Shown piece after piece: positions 1 through 11,262 of a stretch of DNA of 64,000 nt. Source of the stretch: Rhabdophis nuchalis (lineage: Eukaryota; Chordata; Lepidosauria; Squamata; Natricidae). The translations under genes and the position numbers were made by a program. Position 1 is the stretch's first letter. Each line of letters starts with the position of its first letter. Under the pieces are notes generated by a model, which saw only the letters and a program-made list of their open reading frames with translations, was not told the DNA's origin and searched no databases. Location: NCBI GenBank assembly GCA_039707465.1, contig CM077645.1:167911503-167975502 (forward strand), in the 5' to 3' direction.

Positions 1-1221
1 TTTGTGGAAATCATTAAACGTCCTATATTCTCTTTAACTGTTTGTATTGTTTATTTGTGGGGAATAATATATATTTAGCTATTCAGGCTGCATAACTTAC
101 TCCATTGCTGAACAAAATCCAGGAAAAACAGCAATTAATTTCTTTTTTGTTCATATAATTTTTATTAGAAAATGTTTAAAAGAATAAAAAGTATACAAAT
201 TTTGAGAGAAAAGTAAGAAAAGGAAAGTAATAAGAGAAAAATGTACGAAGAAAAATAGGGGAGGGAAAGAAGGAATGAAGGAAAAGGAAAAAGCATGGTT
301 ATAAAAAACCAGCTTCTGGTCTTCTTGATAATGGTTACAACTACATTTATATTTTATCACCTCTGTCTAAGGTTCCCTTCTTTCCTTAGTCTAGCCTTTA
401 AAGAACAATTAATTACTAATGCCTGAGAAATACTAGCTGTATATTGAACAGCTAGAATTCTTTCTTTTCAAAAGAAATCAAAAGCTAGCCTGAGATCATC
501 AGTTAGCTTATCTTTTTCTCAGTAGGTAAATAGCCAGAATTAACAGCTTTATTCCCTGTGCTGCTTTCATCTATTGTAAATTTAACAACTACTAGTACAA
601 TTAAATTAGGCTCTGAAAACCTCTAGTACTTGTAGTTTGATCTTCTAGTTTGCACCATTAAACAGGCTTTTATATTATGAAGCCTCTCCAATAATTTTCA
701 TATTCTTGAAGTAAAATTTACGTATATGTATAATAACATGCTTTATCTTTGAGTCAGATATGTGGTAAGATGATTGTTATATAATAATTTTGAAGTTAGG
801 CTTTTAACCATAAAGGACTTTAGAAAGTCATGAAAAAGGGCTTAATAGAATTTTAAAAATAATACTGGACTCCCTTTCAGTCTTTGTTTTGTATTTTCAA
901 AAAATGTTGAGTATCCTACTCATTGGTTCTTAACAATTTTCAAACTTGGTTCTTGACTAAATACACTGATTGGAAATTAGATTGCATTTATGATTTTTTG
1001 GGTGTATGAATTAACTCCAGAAAACCCTGGAGAGTATGTCTAATTTGGCCACAAAGATATGAATGAATCTGCCCAAAGTTACCAATGGAGATCTCTGCCC
1101 TTGCCCTACCTGTATCTTAAGAATGTATGTGGGAAGCGATGCTGAATTACTAATCTGTGTGTATCATTGCTGTGTAGAGGACCTTTCTTGATATATCACA
1201 GTATTTCTTCTTTGTGCACAG
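1..1221 (+). other. PPP4R1: PPP4R1 intron, 5' part of window
   Basis: AT-rich sequence upstream of the first visible exon. No exon with a plausible splice frame and no recognisable repeat was seen. The polypyrimidine/AG acceptor ending at 1221 closes it. Confidence 0.7.
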
Positions 1222-1397
1222 CCCAAGTGGAGGTACTCTCTGCTGCTCTCCGAGCTTCCAGTCTAGATCCTCAAGAGGAGCCTTTAGCAAGCATGGGCAA
1301 GTTCTTAAAATGTCAAAATGAAGTGTACATCAAAGACCAACTAAACTGTGTGTTCATCCAGAATGACACAGAGCCTTTAATCAATGATGCTGTTGAG
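1222..1397 (+). CDS. PPP4R1: PPP4R1 coding exon (acidic linker)
   Basis: The acceptor AG is at 1220-1221 and the donor GT at 1398. The exon starts in phase with two bases of a split codon and ends on a complete GAG. It encodes QVEVLSAALRASSLD and then an acidic, poorly conserved stretch ending in NDAVE. This matches the variable linker of PPP4R1 between its two HEAT-rich halves. Confidence 0.92.
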
Positions 1398-4300
1398 GTA
1401 AAGAAAAGAAAGCATAATTTATGAATTAATATAGCACATTCTATATAATCATGATGGCAAACCTATGGCACGCGTGACACAGGTGACATGCAGAGCCCTC
1501 TCTGTGGGCACGCCAGCTGTCGCCCCAGCCCAGCACCACCACGCATGTGTGTGCGCCTCCCACCAGCCTGCTGATCTTCAGGTCTCTGCCACACATGCAT
1601 CGGGGGTTGGGGCACATGCGAAGGACATGCATGTATGGGGGGCACTTGCATTGAATTTGGGGGTTTGCATGTGTGCGCCCCACAACCCCATTTTAGGCAT
1701 GGAAGGCCTCCTGCAGCAACCTGTAAGCAAACACGGGGCATGGGGATACTGCGCAAGACCTCCCATGCATCATTTTGCGTCTGGAAGGCTTCCTGCACCA
1801 ACCTGAAAGCCAAAAATGGGTGAGGGGGTGCGGGGCGCATGCAGGGGGATGCTTGCACATGCTTTGGGCACTCAGCACCAAAAAGGTTAGCCATCACTGC
1901 TATATAGTGATCCTGTGCTGTGTAAATATACTATGATGTTGCTGTACACAATCTTTCTAAAAAAAATATGTTCTTTTTTCCCCACACCTTCAGGACATTG
2001 TAGAATCCACTCTTCATTATATTCACAGTGACTCAGACTTGAACACTAATAGTTGTTTCAGCCCTGAAGAAGAAAAAAAATCTAAACTTCAGGTATATTT
2101 ATTTTAAATGTTTCTGTCAGATTCATAGAGAAGCTATACCTTCACAGAAGCTAAATCGATATAGCATTCATCTCTAGTCTATAACAAGATAACCCTTAAC
2201 CTGTTGGATAATTATTTTAGAGATATTTTCTTACCTAAAAAGAAAAATGAATGTCTAAGGGCAAAAAAGCACTAGGAATAGGAAGAACTTCTGATTCTTT
2301 AGTGACTTAACTGCAGCTGACCACCCTCCATCAGCCAGTGGTAGAACCAGTCTATGTAGCCTCCAGAGGGGTAGAGTATGACTGATCTACTGAATTTCCA
2401 GGAAGCGGCGTAGCAGTTCAGCAATATTGAAGCAATCATAAATTCACCAAATTTCAATCCCATGGGAGTCCTGGATTATGGATGCATTCTGTAAATTAGC
2501 AATTTGAGGATTCTTGATTCAAAAACTTGCTCTATGATACTATATTGGCTCATTGAAGATTACATACAGAAGAGTTTTAGTTGTATATAGATATTTATAG
2601 GTATTTATCAGATCTATAATTTTTATTCTGTTAGTGTGCCTTAACACCAGATATGATATTCAGCCGGTTTGAACTTGTTTGCCCCCCCTGGATGTATGCT
2701 TTCCTATTTAGGAATGCACGGGAGGTGCACATGCGAGCAAAGCGCATGTGCAGAAGTGGCACATGTGCCCACAAAGTGCACACGCAAAGCGAGCAGGCAC
2801 GGGGCAAACCAGTGGTAATCCTGTATCTTTGTTTATTTCTAAGGTGCTGCTTTTTAATTTTGGGACAACAGTGTGAAGTACATATTAACAAATTTGGATA
2901 AGAGTTTCAATTTATACATATAATTTTTTAATCTGTGTTTTTTATAATTAGACATATGGCATTCTCATTGAATACAATCCTAAATATTGACAGTTTTAGC
3001 ATAAAATCAGAAATCAGGTTTTTAAAATTGACTGTGCAACTTCAAGTAGAAAGTTGGAGAGAAGTCATTAAAGGTATGAGAATTTCCCCCCAGCTCTTTA
3101 ATCCAAACAGATCATCTTGGACAGGATGCTTTAGTCCTGTTGGATTTGCCTACTCATGATTTCATTTGGGCATGCAGCCACAATTGTCTTATTCAAGATA
3201 CAGCCATGCATTTTCCTTTTCCGGTTTTACAGAGGTATTTACCTCTTTCAGTTGACTTCTGAATTCTGTATTTCTGTTTTAGGACATTGTACCTCAAGCC
3301 TTGTTAGACCAGTATTTATCCATGACTGATCCCTCTCGAGCTCAGACTGTTGATACCGAGATTGCCAAACACTGTGCCTATAGCCTTCCTGGGGTGGCAC
3401 TTACCCTAGGTAGACAGAACTGGCACTGCCTGAAAGATACCTATGAGACCCTAGCTTCTGATATGCAGGTAATGGAAAATCCCCATTGTATTTGGATGGT
3501 ACAGAAATTTGTTATACTACTTTAAGATTAATTTGTCTCATTGAAGTAATAAAAAAATTAATGTTGGTTTATTTCTTGTGCTTGGATTTTTTCATGAAAA
3601 AAGGGTTTTAGGAAAAGTGAGAAAGTTAATTTGTAGATTATATCTCCCTGTTTAGATAGTTGAATAACTAATGGAATTTTACTTCACTCTGCAATATAGT
3701 TACACTGCAGTTTGTTTGCTTATTGAGATGTAATTTCTAAAAAATACCATTTTCCTTCTTAATTGTTATTTTAGAAATAAATATGGTTATCTAATAAAAG
3801 TGGGAGGGGGAAATATTTTACTTCTGCTCAGTAATTGTTACAAAACTGCTCTAATATTTCTAAGAAGAGACATTAGCAAAAGAGGAATTGTTTTACTGCA
3901 AAATTGCAGGCAAAAAAAGACGAGTCCTGTATTTTGCTTTGATGTAAGTTACATATTAGTCACCTAACCTGGTTAAAAAAGAAGGCTTCTGGTATAAAAA
4001 TGCTTTGTTTAATGTTCGTAGGTTGGCAAGAGTGCAAAATAATTTTTAAAGAAGTCAGGAGAAAGACAAATGAGCACAATTTGTTTTCTCCTGAAAATGT
4101 TTCTCCTATTTGCCACTGTTGCTTTTTCTAACTTTCTTCTGATAAATTTCAAACATATCTTCCTTTGTTTGCATTAATATTGTACTTGGAATGAAATGAA
4201 CCAGAGTCATTTTGTATAATTGATAATTGCTTGGGTCCTTTCAGTGGAAAGTTCGAAGAACGTTAGCTTTCTCCATACATGAACTTGCAGTCATTCTTGG

Positions 4301-7300
4301 AGATCAGCTCACTGCAGGTGATCTGGTTCCAGTCTTTAATGGCTTCTTAAAAGATCTGGATGAAGTTAGGATTGGTGTGCTTAAGCACCTACATGATTTT
4401 TTAAAGGTACATTCTTCTTTTATATATATTCAAAAATAAATTGGTATTTTCCCTTCTTTCCTAAATTGTTCTGTGTTTTAACTAGCCAAATTTATTTGTA
4501 ATTTAATTTCTGATGTAATTTTATATTGCATATTGCTGTCTTACAATTTCAAAAGTGCTTTTTAAGACAACTTCCCTTTTTATACAGTGATTTTACTCAG
4601 AGCCTCTTAGCAATTATTATTTTCTATGTGATTCTTAAAGTGTTTCATAATTATTTATTCCAGCTTCTTCATCCTGATAAAAGACGGGAGTATCTTTACC
4701 AACTTCAGGAATTCTTGGTCACAGACAATAGCAGGAACTGGCGTTTTCGAGCAGAACTTGCTGAGTACGTTTTTGTGATAATTAGATATGTCAGCAATGT
4801 GTGTAAGGGCATGTTGCTGGTTTGTTAACATATGAACCAAGATCAGTCTTGTTTTTCTCTTGATAATCTGTAACTGAAGCCAAAATGCAAACCAAGGAAC
4901 TCATGTTGGAAATGGCTTGTGTTTGATTGGATGTTTCTCCCTAATTCATTCAATGTGCTGCTTAAATACCCCCCTGCTTTTGTTGCAGACCATCCAGGAG
5001 GATTTTGTTTACCCTTAACAATAACATCTTGGCAATAAACATCATCAAGATGAAACTGATTATTAAGATAGCCATAATTATACTGTTTCAAAATGAACAT
5101 AGTTAAAATTTTGAGAAAACCACATTTCTCTTACCATATGACAATAGCTATGACCCATCCATGGTTACTCATAAGTAGGTCCCTATGTGTTCAGAAGAAT
5201 TTATTCTCAATAGAGTTTTAATTCAGAGAGGTTTACTATTAAACTAATATACTTGGTATTATAGTACGCAAGTCTTTTAGTTCTAGATACCCAAGAAAAC
5301 CTTCCTTGTTAAGTCTGGAACAAGCTACAAAGTTAGTGGGTTATCTGTAGATGTTAAAGCATGCTCCAGAATCAGCAGTGTCAATAAAGCAGATGGTTCC
5401 TGTTATCTTATGGTTTCCTTCGGAAAGGTTATATTAGGTTAGATAAGGACTTAGTTCTATGCTGGGAGAGACCACAGTTCTTTGTGATACATCATCATTT
5501 TCAGTGAGTGCCAGAAATAATGGCAAAGAATGCTAGCATGGAAAATATGAAGAACAGCCATTTAATGTTAACAGGTCATTGGTCCTCTGTGAGTTGATCA
5601 GCAATAAATCCAACAATTGTTGAGTCAGTAAATACATTTGATATTTTCAGACCATGTCATGAGTGCTAAACAAAATGACTGGAAATGCCATTTACAGACT
5701 GGCTTCTAAGGCTGGTCGTAAAACACCAGTTTATCACCAAGCAAGCAAGGTTGTTGCAACATTCATTTCTATTCTACCCAGGATACTACTTTATATATTC
5801 CTGTGACTTCATCTTTTGGTAGGAAAGGGAACATTTACAAACAAAAATTTGGCTATAACTACTTTTTCTTTTCTCAGCAGGCCTATAAGACTGTTGTAGA
5901 ATCCAAAGGCATCTTGAGAAATAAAATTATTTTGAAAGCTAGTGTCCTGCCTTGGTAGTAAGCCAGCTTTTTTATTTTTGTTGAAACGTCTCTTATTGCA
6001 TTGGCAGGCTGCCAGCCATTGGCCTTGTTTAAACTGATGAATTCCCTTTTAGGGAAACCTGCACAAATAAATCACCCATCTGGCCAGTTTGACACTATTG
6101 CTCACAACTTTGTCAACAGAATTGCTCAGATTCACCTCAGTCTGAACTCTTCATGGGAGGTGCTTGAAGCAATGACTGGCATAACATCCTGCAATGATCT
6201 GGTCTGTAGACTTTGTTCAAATGACCAGAATACTGTTGAACATGTTCTCCATCATGTATTGACTGGATCTGTGCCCACCTAGATGTTTTGCGGGACAGGT
6301 GGGAATGTGATAGTTTGCACTCAGGGTAAACCTGCTTTGCCTACCACTAAATTGGCCGGCCTGGCCTAATCTATCCTTCCTAGGTTTGTAATATAAATTT
6401 AAATTGTTTTAATAAGGATTGCTGGGATTAGTATAAAGGGTTTTAAGGTTTTAAGGTTTTAAACTTTTAGCGCAGGTAAATTATTTAATTCTATTTTAAA
6501 TATTGTATTGTTGTATTTATATATGTTTTTAAAGTCCTGTGCACCGCCCCGAGTCCCTCCGGGGAGAGGGTGCGGTCTACAAATCAAATCAAATAAATAA
6601 ATAAATAAATAAAATTACCAAATGCAATTGAAAGTGCCTATCAGACTCTATATGGCTTGTTACAAGACTATTTATGGATTGGTAACTAGAACCAACTCAT
6701 TGTGTGTTTTCAACTAGAGGAAACCCTTAGGGAATTTGCATTTCCATGAAATAAAGAATCAAAACTAAGCAACAATATTTTTCTGTGATGGCTCTGATAT
6801 TATGGAATAGCATATTAGTATAGGCCATAATAGTAATGGCAGGGGTAGGAGTAGGTGTAGTAGGGTCTATAGAAACACAGCATATATATTTAGGCATATT
6901 GCTGCCGCCATGCATTGTATTTGGGAAATCATATCATCATTCTCTGGTTTTAGCTCCCTAGAGATCAACTCAACTCCAGAGATTAATGATCAGCACTCTA
7001 AAATTATTGTCCCAATAATTAGATTTGAGAGATAGCCCCTCTAACAACCTCATTTCAGTACTGAAGAATGGAACTCAGAATAAATGAGAAACTCCATAGG
7101 GGTTTGAATAAGTAACCTTTAAAGGTTTGTTATGTTTTAAGACAGTTACAAATAATTAATAAATTAGCATATGGTCAACTCATTAACTTTCATTAATTGA
7201 AATAAAATCATTATTGTGATTTTTGAAAATAATTATGACTCTTGTTTTGTTTTTTCTATTTCTGTAGGCAGCTGATTTTGCTTCTTGATCTGTATAGTCC

Positions 7301-10300
7301 CAGAGACATATATGATTATCTGCGACCTATTGCCCTCAACCTTTGTGCAGACAAGGTTTCTTCTGTTCGATGGATTTCCTACAAGCTGGTATAAGTTAAA
7401 AAGCAGTCCTTGAACACAACAGTTTAATACACCAACTATTTTAGCGATTGATTTACGTAATGGACCATGTTTTCTAGGTTAGTGAAATGGTAAAGAAGCT
7501 GTACAATGCTCCAACACCAACATTTGTGATTGATCTTATGAATGAACTGATTGAAAGATTCTGCAGATGTCCAAAGTGGTCTGGTCGACAAGCATTTGTC
7601 TTTATTTGCCAGGTAAGAATTATTCTACCACCTCTTCATAATCACTATTGTCTGTAGCTCCTCCATTTTCAGCACTGAATTGTTTTGCATTTTAAAATGC
7701 AATGTATGAAAATGGCCACAAAAGAAATAAGATACAAGCTGCTGACTATATCATTCTTGTTTCTCTGCTCCCTACGTAAAGGGGAAAAAATTCCCAGTGA
7801 CTTGCTCTGGATTAGTATAAATGTTGATCATTTTCTCAATCTAATTTAATTAATTATTAATCTAATTAATTATTTAGTAATGAATTTAATTACATCAATT
7901 TAATTACCAAAGTTTAGCATAATTTATTTAGCAAATGATATGATCAAAGGCATTTGTGGCCTATTCCAAATACATAGTTAAACAAGCCAGGATTTAGTGT
8001 GATTTAGTGTAATTGTTACATATGAGCCGCGGTTGCGCAGTGGTTACAGTGTGGTTGTGCAGGTTACTTCTGCTGATCACCGGCTGCCAGCAGTTTGGCA
8101 GATCGAATCTCACCAGGTTCAAGGTTGACTCAGCCTTCCATCCTTCTGAGGAGGGTAAAATGAGGACCCAGATTGTTGGGAGCAATATGCTGACTCAGTA
8201 AACCACTTAGAGAGGACTGCGAAGCAGTGTGAAGCGGTATATAATTGCTATTGCTATTTCATTATCCAAAAGAATAATTCTTTTTAACTGACTGATTGTA
8301 TTTACGACAAGATGAGAAAGAAGAGACTGAATAGAAGAACATCAAAGCTAGAAAGAAAAGAAATAAAGCCCAAATCTGACATAGATTCTTGTTCCATGCT
8401 ACTTTAAGCCTTTATTGCTCACTTCAACTGCCCACCATTAAACATTGGTTTAATGAAGCAGGTGTTTCTGGATATCATTCTTTTTCAGACTATTATAGAA
8501 GACGACTGCCTGCCAATGGATCACTTTGCTGAGTATCTACTGCCCCATTTGCTACACTTGGCCTCAGACAGAGTTCCAAACGTTAGAGTCCTGCTTGCAA
8601 AGACTTTAAGACAAACACTTCTAGAAAAAGGTTCGTGGTACTAAACGTATCAAATTGCCTTGCTGTCTTTCCTCTTATCTTGAAAGCAATTTCCTATGTG
8701 CTTATTATCTAGAAGGGAATGACAAGGACCACTGAGTAATCCTTTGTTTTAAATTGGATTGTAATTTTTGAACTAAATTAGAAAGTGGAAAGTATTTTAG
8801 CCAAAGTTTAGGGCAGTGATGACTAACCTTTTTTGGCTTGCGTACCAAAAGCAGGGGGGGGGGTGTTGTGCATTGGTGTGCCACACCCATAATGCTATGT
8901 GCGTGACCCCCTGCTTTTTGCGTGCTTTTTTCTCCCTCCCCAGGCTCCGGAGGCTTTCTAGGAGCCTGGGGAGGGTGAAAACAGCCTCCCCCCCCCCCCC
9001 ACTTCCAGAGGCTTCAGGAGCTTCCCTGAAGCCTCTAGAGGGTGAAAAACTGCCTCAAAAGAAGGCCTAAATCAACTGGCCAGGGCACACATGCACGCTA
9101 GTGCTGACAGGCAACGCCTCGCGTGCCCTAAGAAATGGTTCCGCGTGCCACCTGTGGCACCCATGCCATAGGTTCGCCATCACTGGTTTAGGAGGTTATA
9201 CGTTTTCTAAGAGTCAGGTTTGAATAAAGGAGAAATGGAGATATTAGTATAGGTCAGTAGAAAGTAGTCAGGTAATACAGATTTTAACCAGATATTATTT
9301 AGTTAAAGCAGTTCATGATCAAGGCTGTCTGAAGTCTCAGCTGTAAAAACTCTCCCTATAATGCAGGGGTAGGACCCAAGAGAATTCCAATAATTCTTGG
9401 AGAGGCTTAAATCATCTTTTTTTTAAAAAGTCTCCCTGCAACACACCCCAAATGGATGAAAAGTTTTACCTCTGTTCTTTATGATGTTACAGGTAGTCCT
9501 CAATTTTTGACCATAATAGAGCCTGGAATTATAGTCTTAAATCATGCTAGTCATTTAGTGAGTCATCACATGGCCATGACCAATTTTACTATTTGTTTTG
9601 TAGTAGTCATTAAGTAAATGCGGATGTCATTAAGCAAATTATTCACAATGGGCATTCTTTTTGTCAGAAATCAGAAGTAAATATTAGTTTTTGGCAAAAA
9701 AAGATTATAAATCATAATCTCCTGATCTTGGAATGCTGCAAATGGCCATAAATGCTGACCGGTTACCAAACACCCAAAGTATGATCAGTTGTCAGAACTT
9801 TGGGTATGGATTTGTAAGCAGCCTGGGGGAGGCCTGCCGTAACTTTGAATGGTTGCTAAGTGACTGGTTGTAAGTTGGGGACTATCTCTACTATATTTGT
9901 GTCACACTGTCAGCCATCCTATGGGCAAACCCCTCAGGAAACAACAAGATGAGCTAATTCTACTTTATTGTAAGGTTTAACAGAATTTTGCAATTCTAAA
10001 TGTACAGCTCTCCTGCTGTTCTTTTTAACTGCCTGATCAGTTAGGGTGGGTCTTTCCTAAGTTACTTCCTCTCAATATTAAGCCACCGGAGACGCCTCCC
10101 TTTTTCCTGTTTCCTAGGCAGCGTATCTTCCCCTCTTCCCTCAAGGCCAATCTCACACACCATTATACATGCCCACTTTAGCTTTCAAAACAAAACAAAA
10201 TAAGAAGAGCATCTCCTAATATCAAAATAGTTGCCCATTCCAATCAGACTAAACGGATTGTGATTCCCGTACAGTTGAAGATACTTGGCATATGCTCATG

Positions 10301-11227
10301 AACAAATCTGCAAGATTACATTTTACTTTTATTCCTTCCAAACTATATATATTGCAGTGAAAGAAAGACTTCTTGCTTTCAAAAGTGTTCTCCTTTTTAT
10401 ACAGTCTGAGAAATAAGAGGCACCTGATAAATGATTATTGAAAAGATTAGTATCCAGGGGGAAAATGAAAGACAGACTGAATATAGAAAATAATGGAGAA
10501 AAATATTTATGGGATTAAGAATGTGAATAGAAAATGAATTGGAAAGAAAATACTGCACAATAAAGAGATTTTATTGGCAAAGCTGATAGCTTAGAAAAGA
10601 CTAAGAAGGTAGTAGAATAAAGAAGAGACAGAAGCATAATTAGTGAGAAAGGGCCTGTAAATATGGAAGGACAGTGGGAGGTAAAAAAAAAAACAAGGTA
10701 AAGAATTCATCCTGAATTTTGCAGGGTGAAAAGGACACATGAGGTAGAATCAATGATTTTTAATTGAAAATGCAAAGTAGGTTAGGTTTAGAGTAAGGAA
10801 CTGGTCCGGAAGCCAGAATTAAATTACTGATTGCAGAAGTAGATCCAACATTGTTTATTACCTGGATTGAGATAAAGGAAGATAGGAACACTAAATGAGG
10901 GAAAAAGAAAAACAATCTCTTGGCTCCTGCAGACTTTAACTTACATTTCATTTCTGAAACACCCTGATTTGGATGACCAATACTTGCTATTTCTTGCATG
11001 CTGATTGGAGCATGACTAATAATTCATTCCCTTCCCATTTCCTTTCCCTCCCTCCCCATGCAGAATACTTTCTGATGTGTGTTAATTCCCATCAAGAGGC
11101 TGTAGAACAGACAATCGTGGCCCTACAGATGGATAATGACAATGATGTCAAGTATTTTGCAAGCATCCACCCGGCCAGTACCAAAATTTCTGATGATGCT
11201 ATGAGCACAGCCTCTTCAACTTACTAA
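1222..11227 (+). CDS. PPP4R1: PPP4R1, 3' part: protein phosphatase 4 regulatory subunit 1 (spliced, 9 exons, 5'-partial)
   Basis: Nine exons (1222-1397, 1994-2092, 3283-3468, 4245-4406, 4664-4764, 7268-7388, 7478-7612, 8489-8630, 11064-11227) join in one frame with AG/GT borders and encode 427 residues plus a partial first codon, roughly the C-terminal 45% of the approximately 950-residue vertebrate protein. The product matches remembered human PPP4R1 almost residue for residue, for example SDMQWKVRRTLAFSIHELAV and the terminus DAMSTASSTY. PPP4R1 is a HEAT-repeat scaffold that binds the PP4 catalytic subunit and targets it to substrates; published targets include the IKK complex in NF-kB signalling. 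The part seen here is an acidic linker followed by C-terminal helical HEAT-type repeats. The gene converges on RALBP1, as in human. Identity is very secure; the missing N-terminal half lies left of the window. Confidence 0.97.
1449..1899. mobile_element. Non-autonomous hAT element, family A
   Basis: The ends TCATGATGGCAAACC and GGTTAGCCATCACTG are imperfect inverted repeats. The flanks CTATATAA (1441-1448) and CTATATAG (1900-1907) match at 7 of 8. The interior is GC-rich with CATGCATGTGTG-like words, and several open frames over it are spurious. It lies between two PPP4R1 exons, 51 bases after the first. Confidence 0.9.
1994..2092 (+). CDS. PPP4R1: PPP4R1 coding exon (33 codons, serine/acid-rich)
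   Basis: A short exon with acceptor AG at 1992-1993 and donor GT at 2093. It is exactly 99 bases, so it could be skipped without shifting the frame. It encodes a Ser/Asn/acid-rich segment ending in PEEEKKSKLQ, a motif remembered from human PPP4R1 just before the VPQALLDQYLS block. It is too short to stand out as an open frame. Confidence 0.88.
2093..3282 (+). other. PPP4R1: PPP4R1 intron
   Basis: Intronic sequence. A CpG- and GTGC-rich block at about 2660-2830 has imperfect inverted ends and looks like a short interspersed element, but no target duplication was found. The rest is unremarkable. Confidence 0.6.
3283..3468 (+). CDS. PPP4R1: PPP4R1 coding exon (62 codons)
   Basis: The acceptor TTTTAG ends at 3282 and the donor GTAATG starts at 3469. 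The exon encodes DIVPQALLDQYLSMTDPSRA and onward to ETLASDMQ, nearly identical to human PPP4R1. It includes the invariant AKHCAYSLPGVALTLGRQNW segment that opens the C-terminal HEAT repeat region. Confidence 0.97.
4245..4406 (+). CDS. PPP4R1: PPP4R1 coding exon (54 codons)
   Basis: The exon runs from acceptor CTTTCAG to donor GTACAT. It encodes WKVRRTLAFSIHELAVILGD through VRIGVLKHLHDFLK, two amphipathic helices typical of a HEAT repeat. It starts and ends on whole codons. Confidence 0.97.
4664..4764 (+). CDS. PPP4R1: PPP4R1 coding exon
   Basis: The exon runs from acceptor TTCCAG to donor GTACGT. It encodes LLHPDKRREYLYQLQEFLVT and NSRNWRFRAELAE; the last Glu codon is split (GA|G) with the next exon, which begins with G at 7268. 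Confidence 0.96.
4765..7267 (+). other. PPP4R1: PPP4R1 intron holding an L2 LINE fragment
   Basis: The largest intron of the visible PPP4R1. Apart from the LINE fragment at about 5990-6613 and a duplicated GGTTTTAA stretch just inside it, no other repeat or exon was recognised. Confidence 0.7.
5990..6613 (+). mobile_element. L2-clade LINE fragment, internally deleted
   Basis: The frame at 6001-6282 encodes LFKLMNSLLGKPAQ and FVNRIAQIHLSL, motifs of the linker between endonuclease and reverse transcriptase in L2-type LINEs. It joins directly to a LINE 3' end (CACCGCCCCGAGTCCC, then AAATCAAATCAAATAAATAAATAA), so most of the reverse transcriptase is missing. The tail is the same type as the L2 copies at 21.5, 22.6 and 60.6 kb. 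Confidence 0.75.
7268..7388 (+). CDS. PPP4R1: PPP4R1 coding exon
   Basis: The acceptor TCTGTAG ends at 7267 and the donor GTATAAG starts at 7389. The exon encodes QLILLLDLYSPRDIYDYLRP through VSSVRWISYKL, a strongly conserved HEAT segment. Confidence 0.97.
7478..7612 (+). CDS. PPP4R1: PPP4R1 coding exon (45 codons)
   Basis: Acceptor TTCTAG, donor GTAAGA. The exon encodes VSEMVKKLYNAPTPTFVIDL through RCPKWSGRQAFVFICQ. The intron before it is only 89 bases long. Confidence 0.97.
8024..8262 (+). mobile_element. Squamate tRNA-derived SINE
   Basis: A tRNA-like head (GCGCAGTGGTTACAGTG, and a box B-like AGATCGAATCTC) is followed by the family body TTGACTCAGCCTTCCATCC and a GCGGTATATAATTGCTATT tail. 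The same body occurs at 12.5 kb and, inverted, at 26.6 kb, so this is a dispersed family. It lies in a PPP4R1 intron, sense to the gene. Confidence 0.85.
8489..8630 (+). CDS. PPP4R1: PPP4R1 coding exon
   Basis: The acceptor TTTTTCAG ends at 8488 and the donor GTTCGT starts at 8631. The exon encodes TIIEDDCLPMDHFAEYLLPH through AKTLRQTLLEK plus one base of a split Glu codon completed at 11064. Confidence 0.96.
8814..9185 (+). mobile_element. Non-autonomous hAT element, family A (copy 1 of this orientation)
   Basis: The ends are CAGTGATGACTAACC and GGTTCGCCATCACTG, terminal inverted repeats. They are flanked by near-identical 8-bp duplications, GTTTAGGG (8806-8813) and GTTTAGGA (9186-9193), the length made by hAT transposases. 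The interior has C/G homopolymer runs and no transposase. It lies in a PPP4R1 intron. Confidence 0.9.
9490..9888 (+). mobile_element. Tc1/mariner-type MITE (family M1)
   Basis: The ends are ACAGGTAGTCCTCAA and TTGGGGACTATCTCT, imperfect inverted repeats flanked by TA on both sides. The body has the alternating 'GTCATTAAGTAAATG / GTTGCTAAGTGACTG' wording shared with copies at 46.2, 51.5, 53.9, 60.3, 62.5 and 63.7 kb. It is non-coding. Confidence 0.8.
9908..10169 (-). repeat. Possible solo LTR (minus strand)
   Basis: Read on the minus strand, the block starts TGTATAATGG and ends GGCTGACA (TG...CA). It has an AATAAA signal (+ strand 9964-9969) about 55 bases before its end, as expected for an R-U5 boundary. 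No target duplication was found and no internal retroviral sequence is present, so the assignment is tentative. It lies in a PPP4R1 intron, antisense. Confidence 0.4.
11064..11227 (+). CDS. PPP4R1: PPP4R1 terminal coding exon
   Basis: The acceptor CATGCAG ends at 11063. The exon encodes YFLMCVNSHQEAVEQTIVAL, then YFASIHPASTKIS and the terminus STASSTY followed by TAA at 11225-11227. The C-terminus is identical to that remembered for the human protein except for conservative changes. Confidence 0.97.
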
Positions 11228-11256
11228 AAGTAGTTCCTGAATGTTGGTATAATTTT

Positions 11257-11262
11257 AATAAA
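11257..11262 (+). terminator. PPP4R1: Proximal AATAAA polyadenylation signal of PPP4R1
   Basis: Canonical AATAAA 30 bases after the stop codon. Use here would give an extremely short 3'UTR. Confidence 0.45.

Noticed and set aside
1463..1897. Open frame of 144 codons on the minus strand, and overlapping frames
   Set aside because: They lie wholly inside the family A hAT element (1449-1899), which is GC-rich and non-coding; similar spurious frames occur in its relatives at 42 and 52.9 kb.
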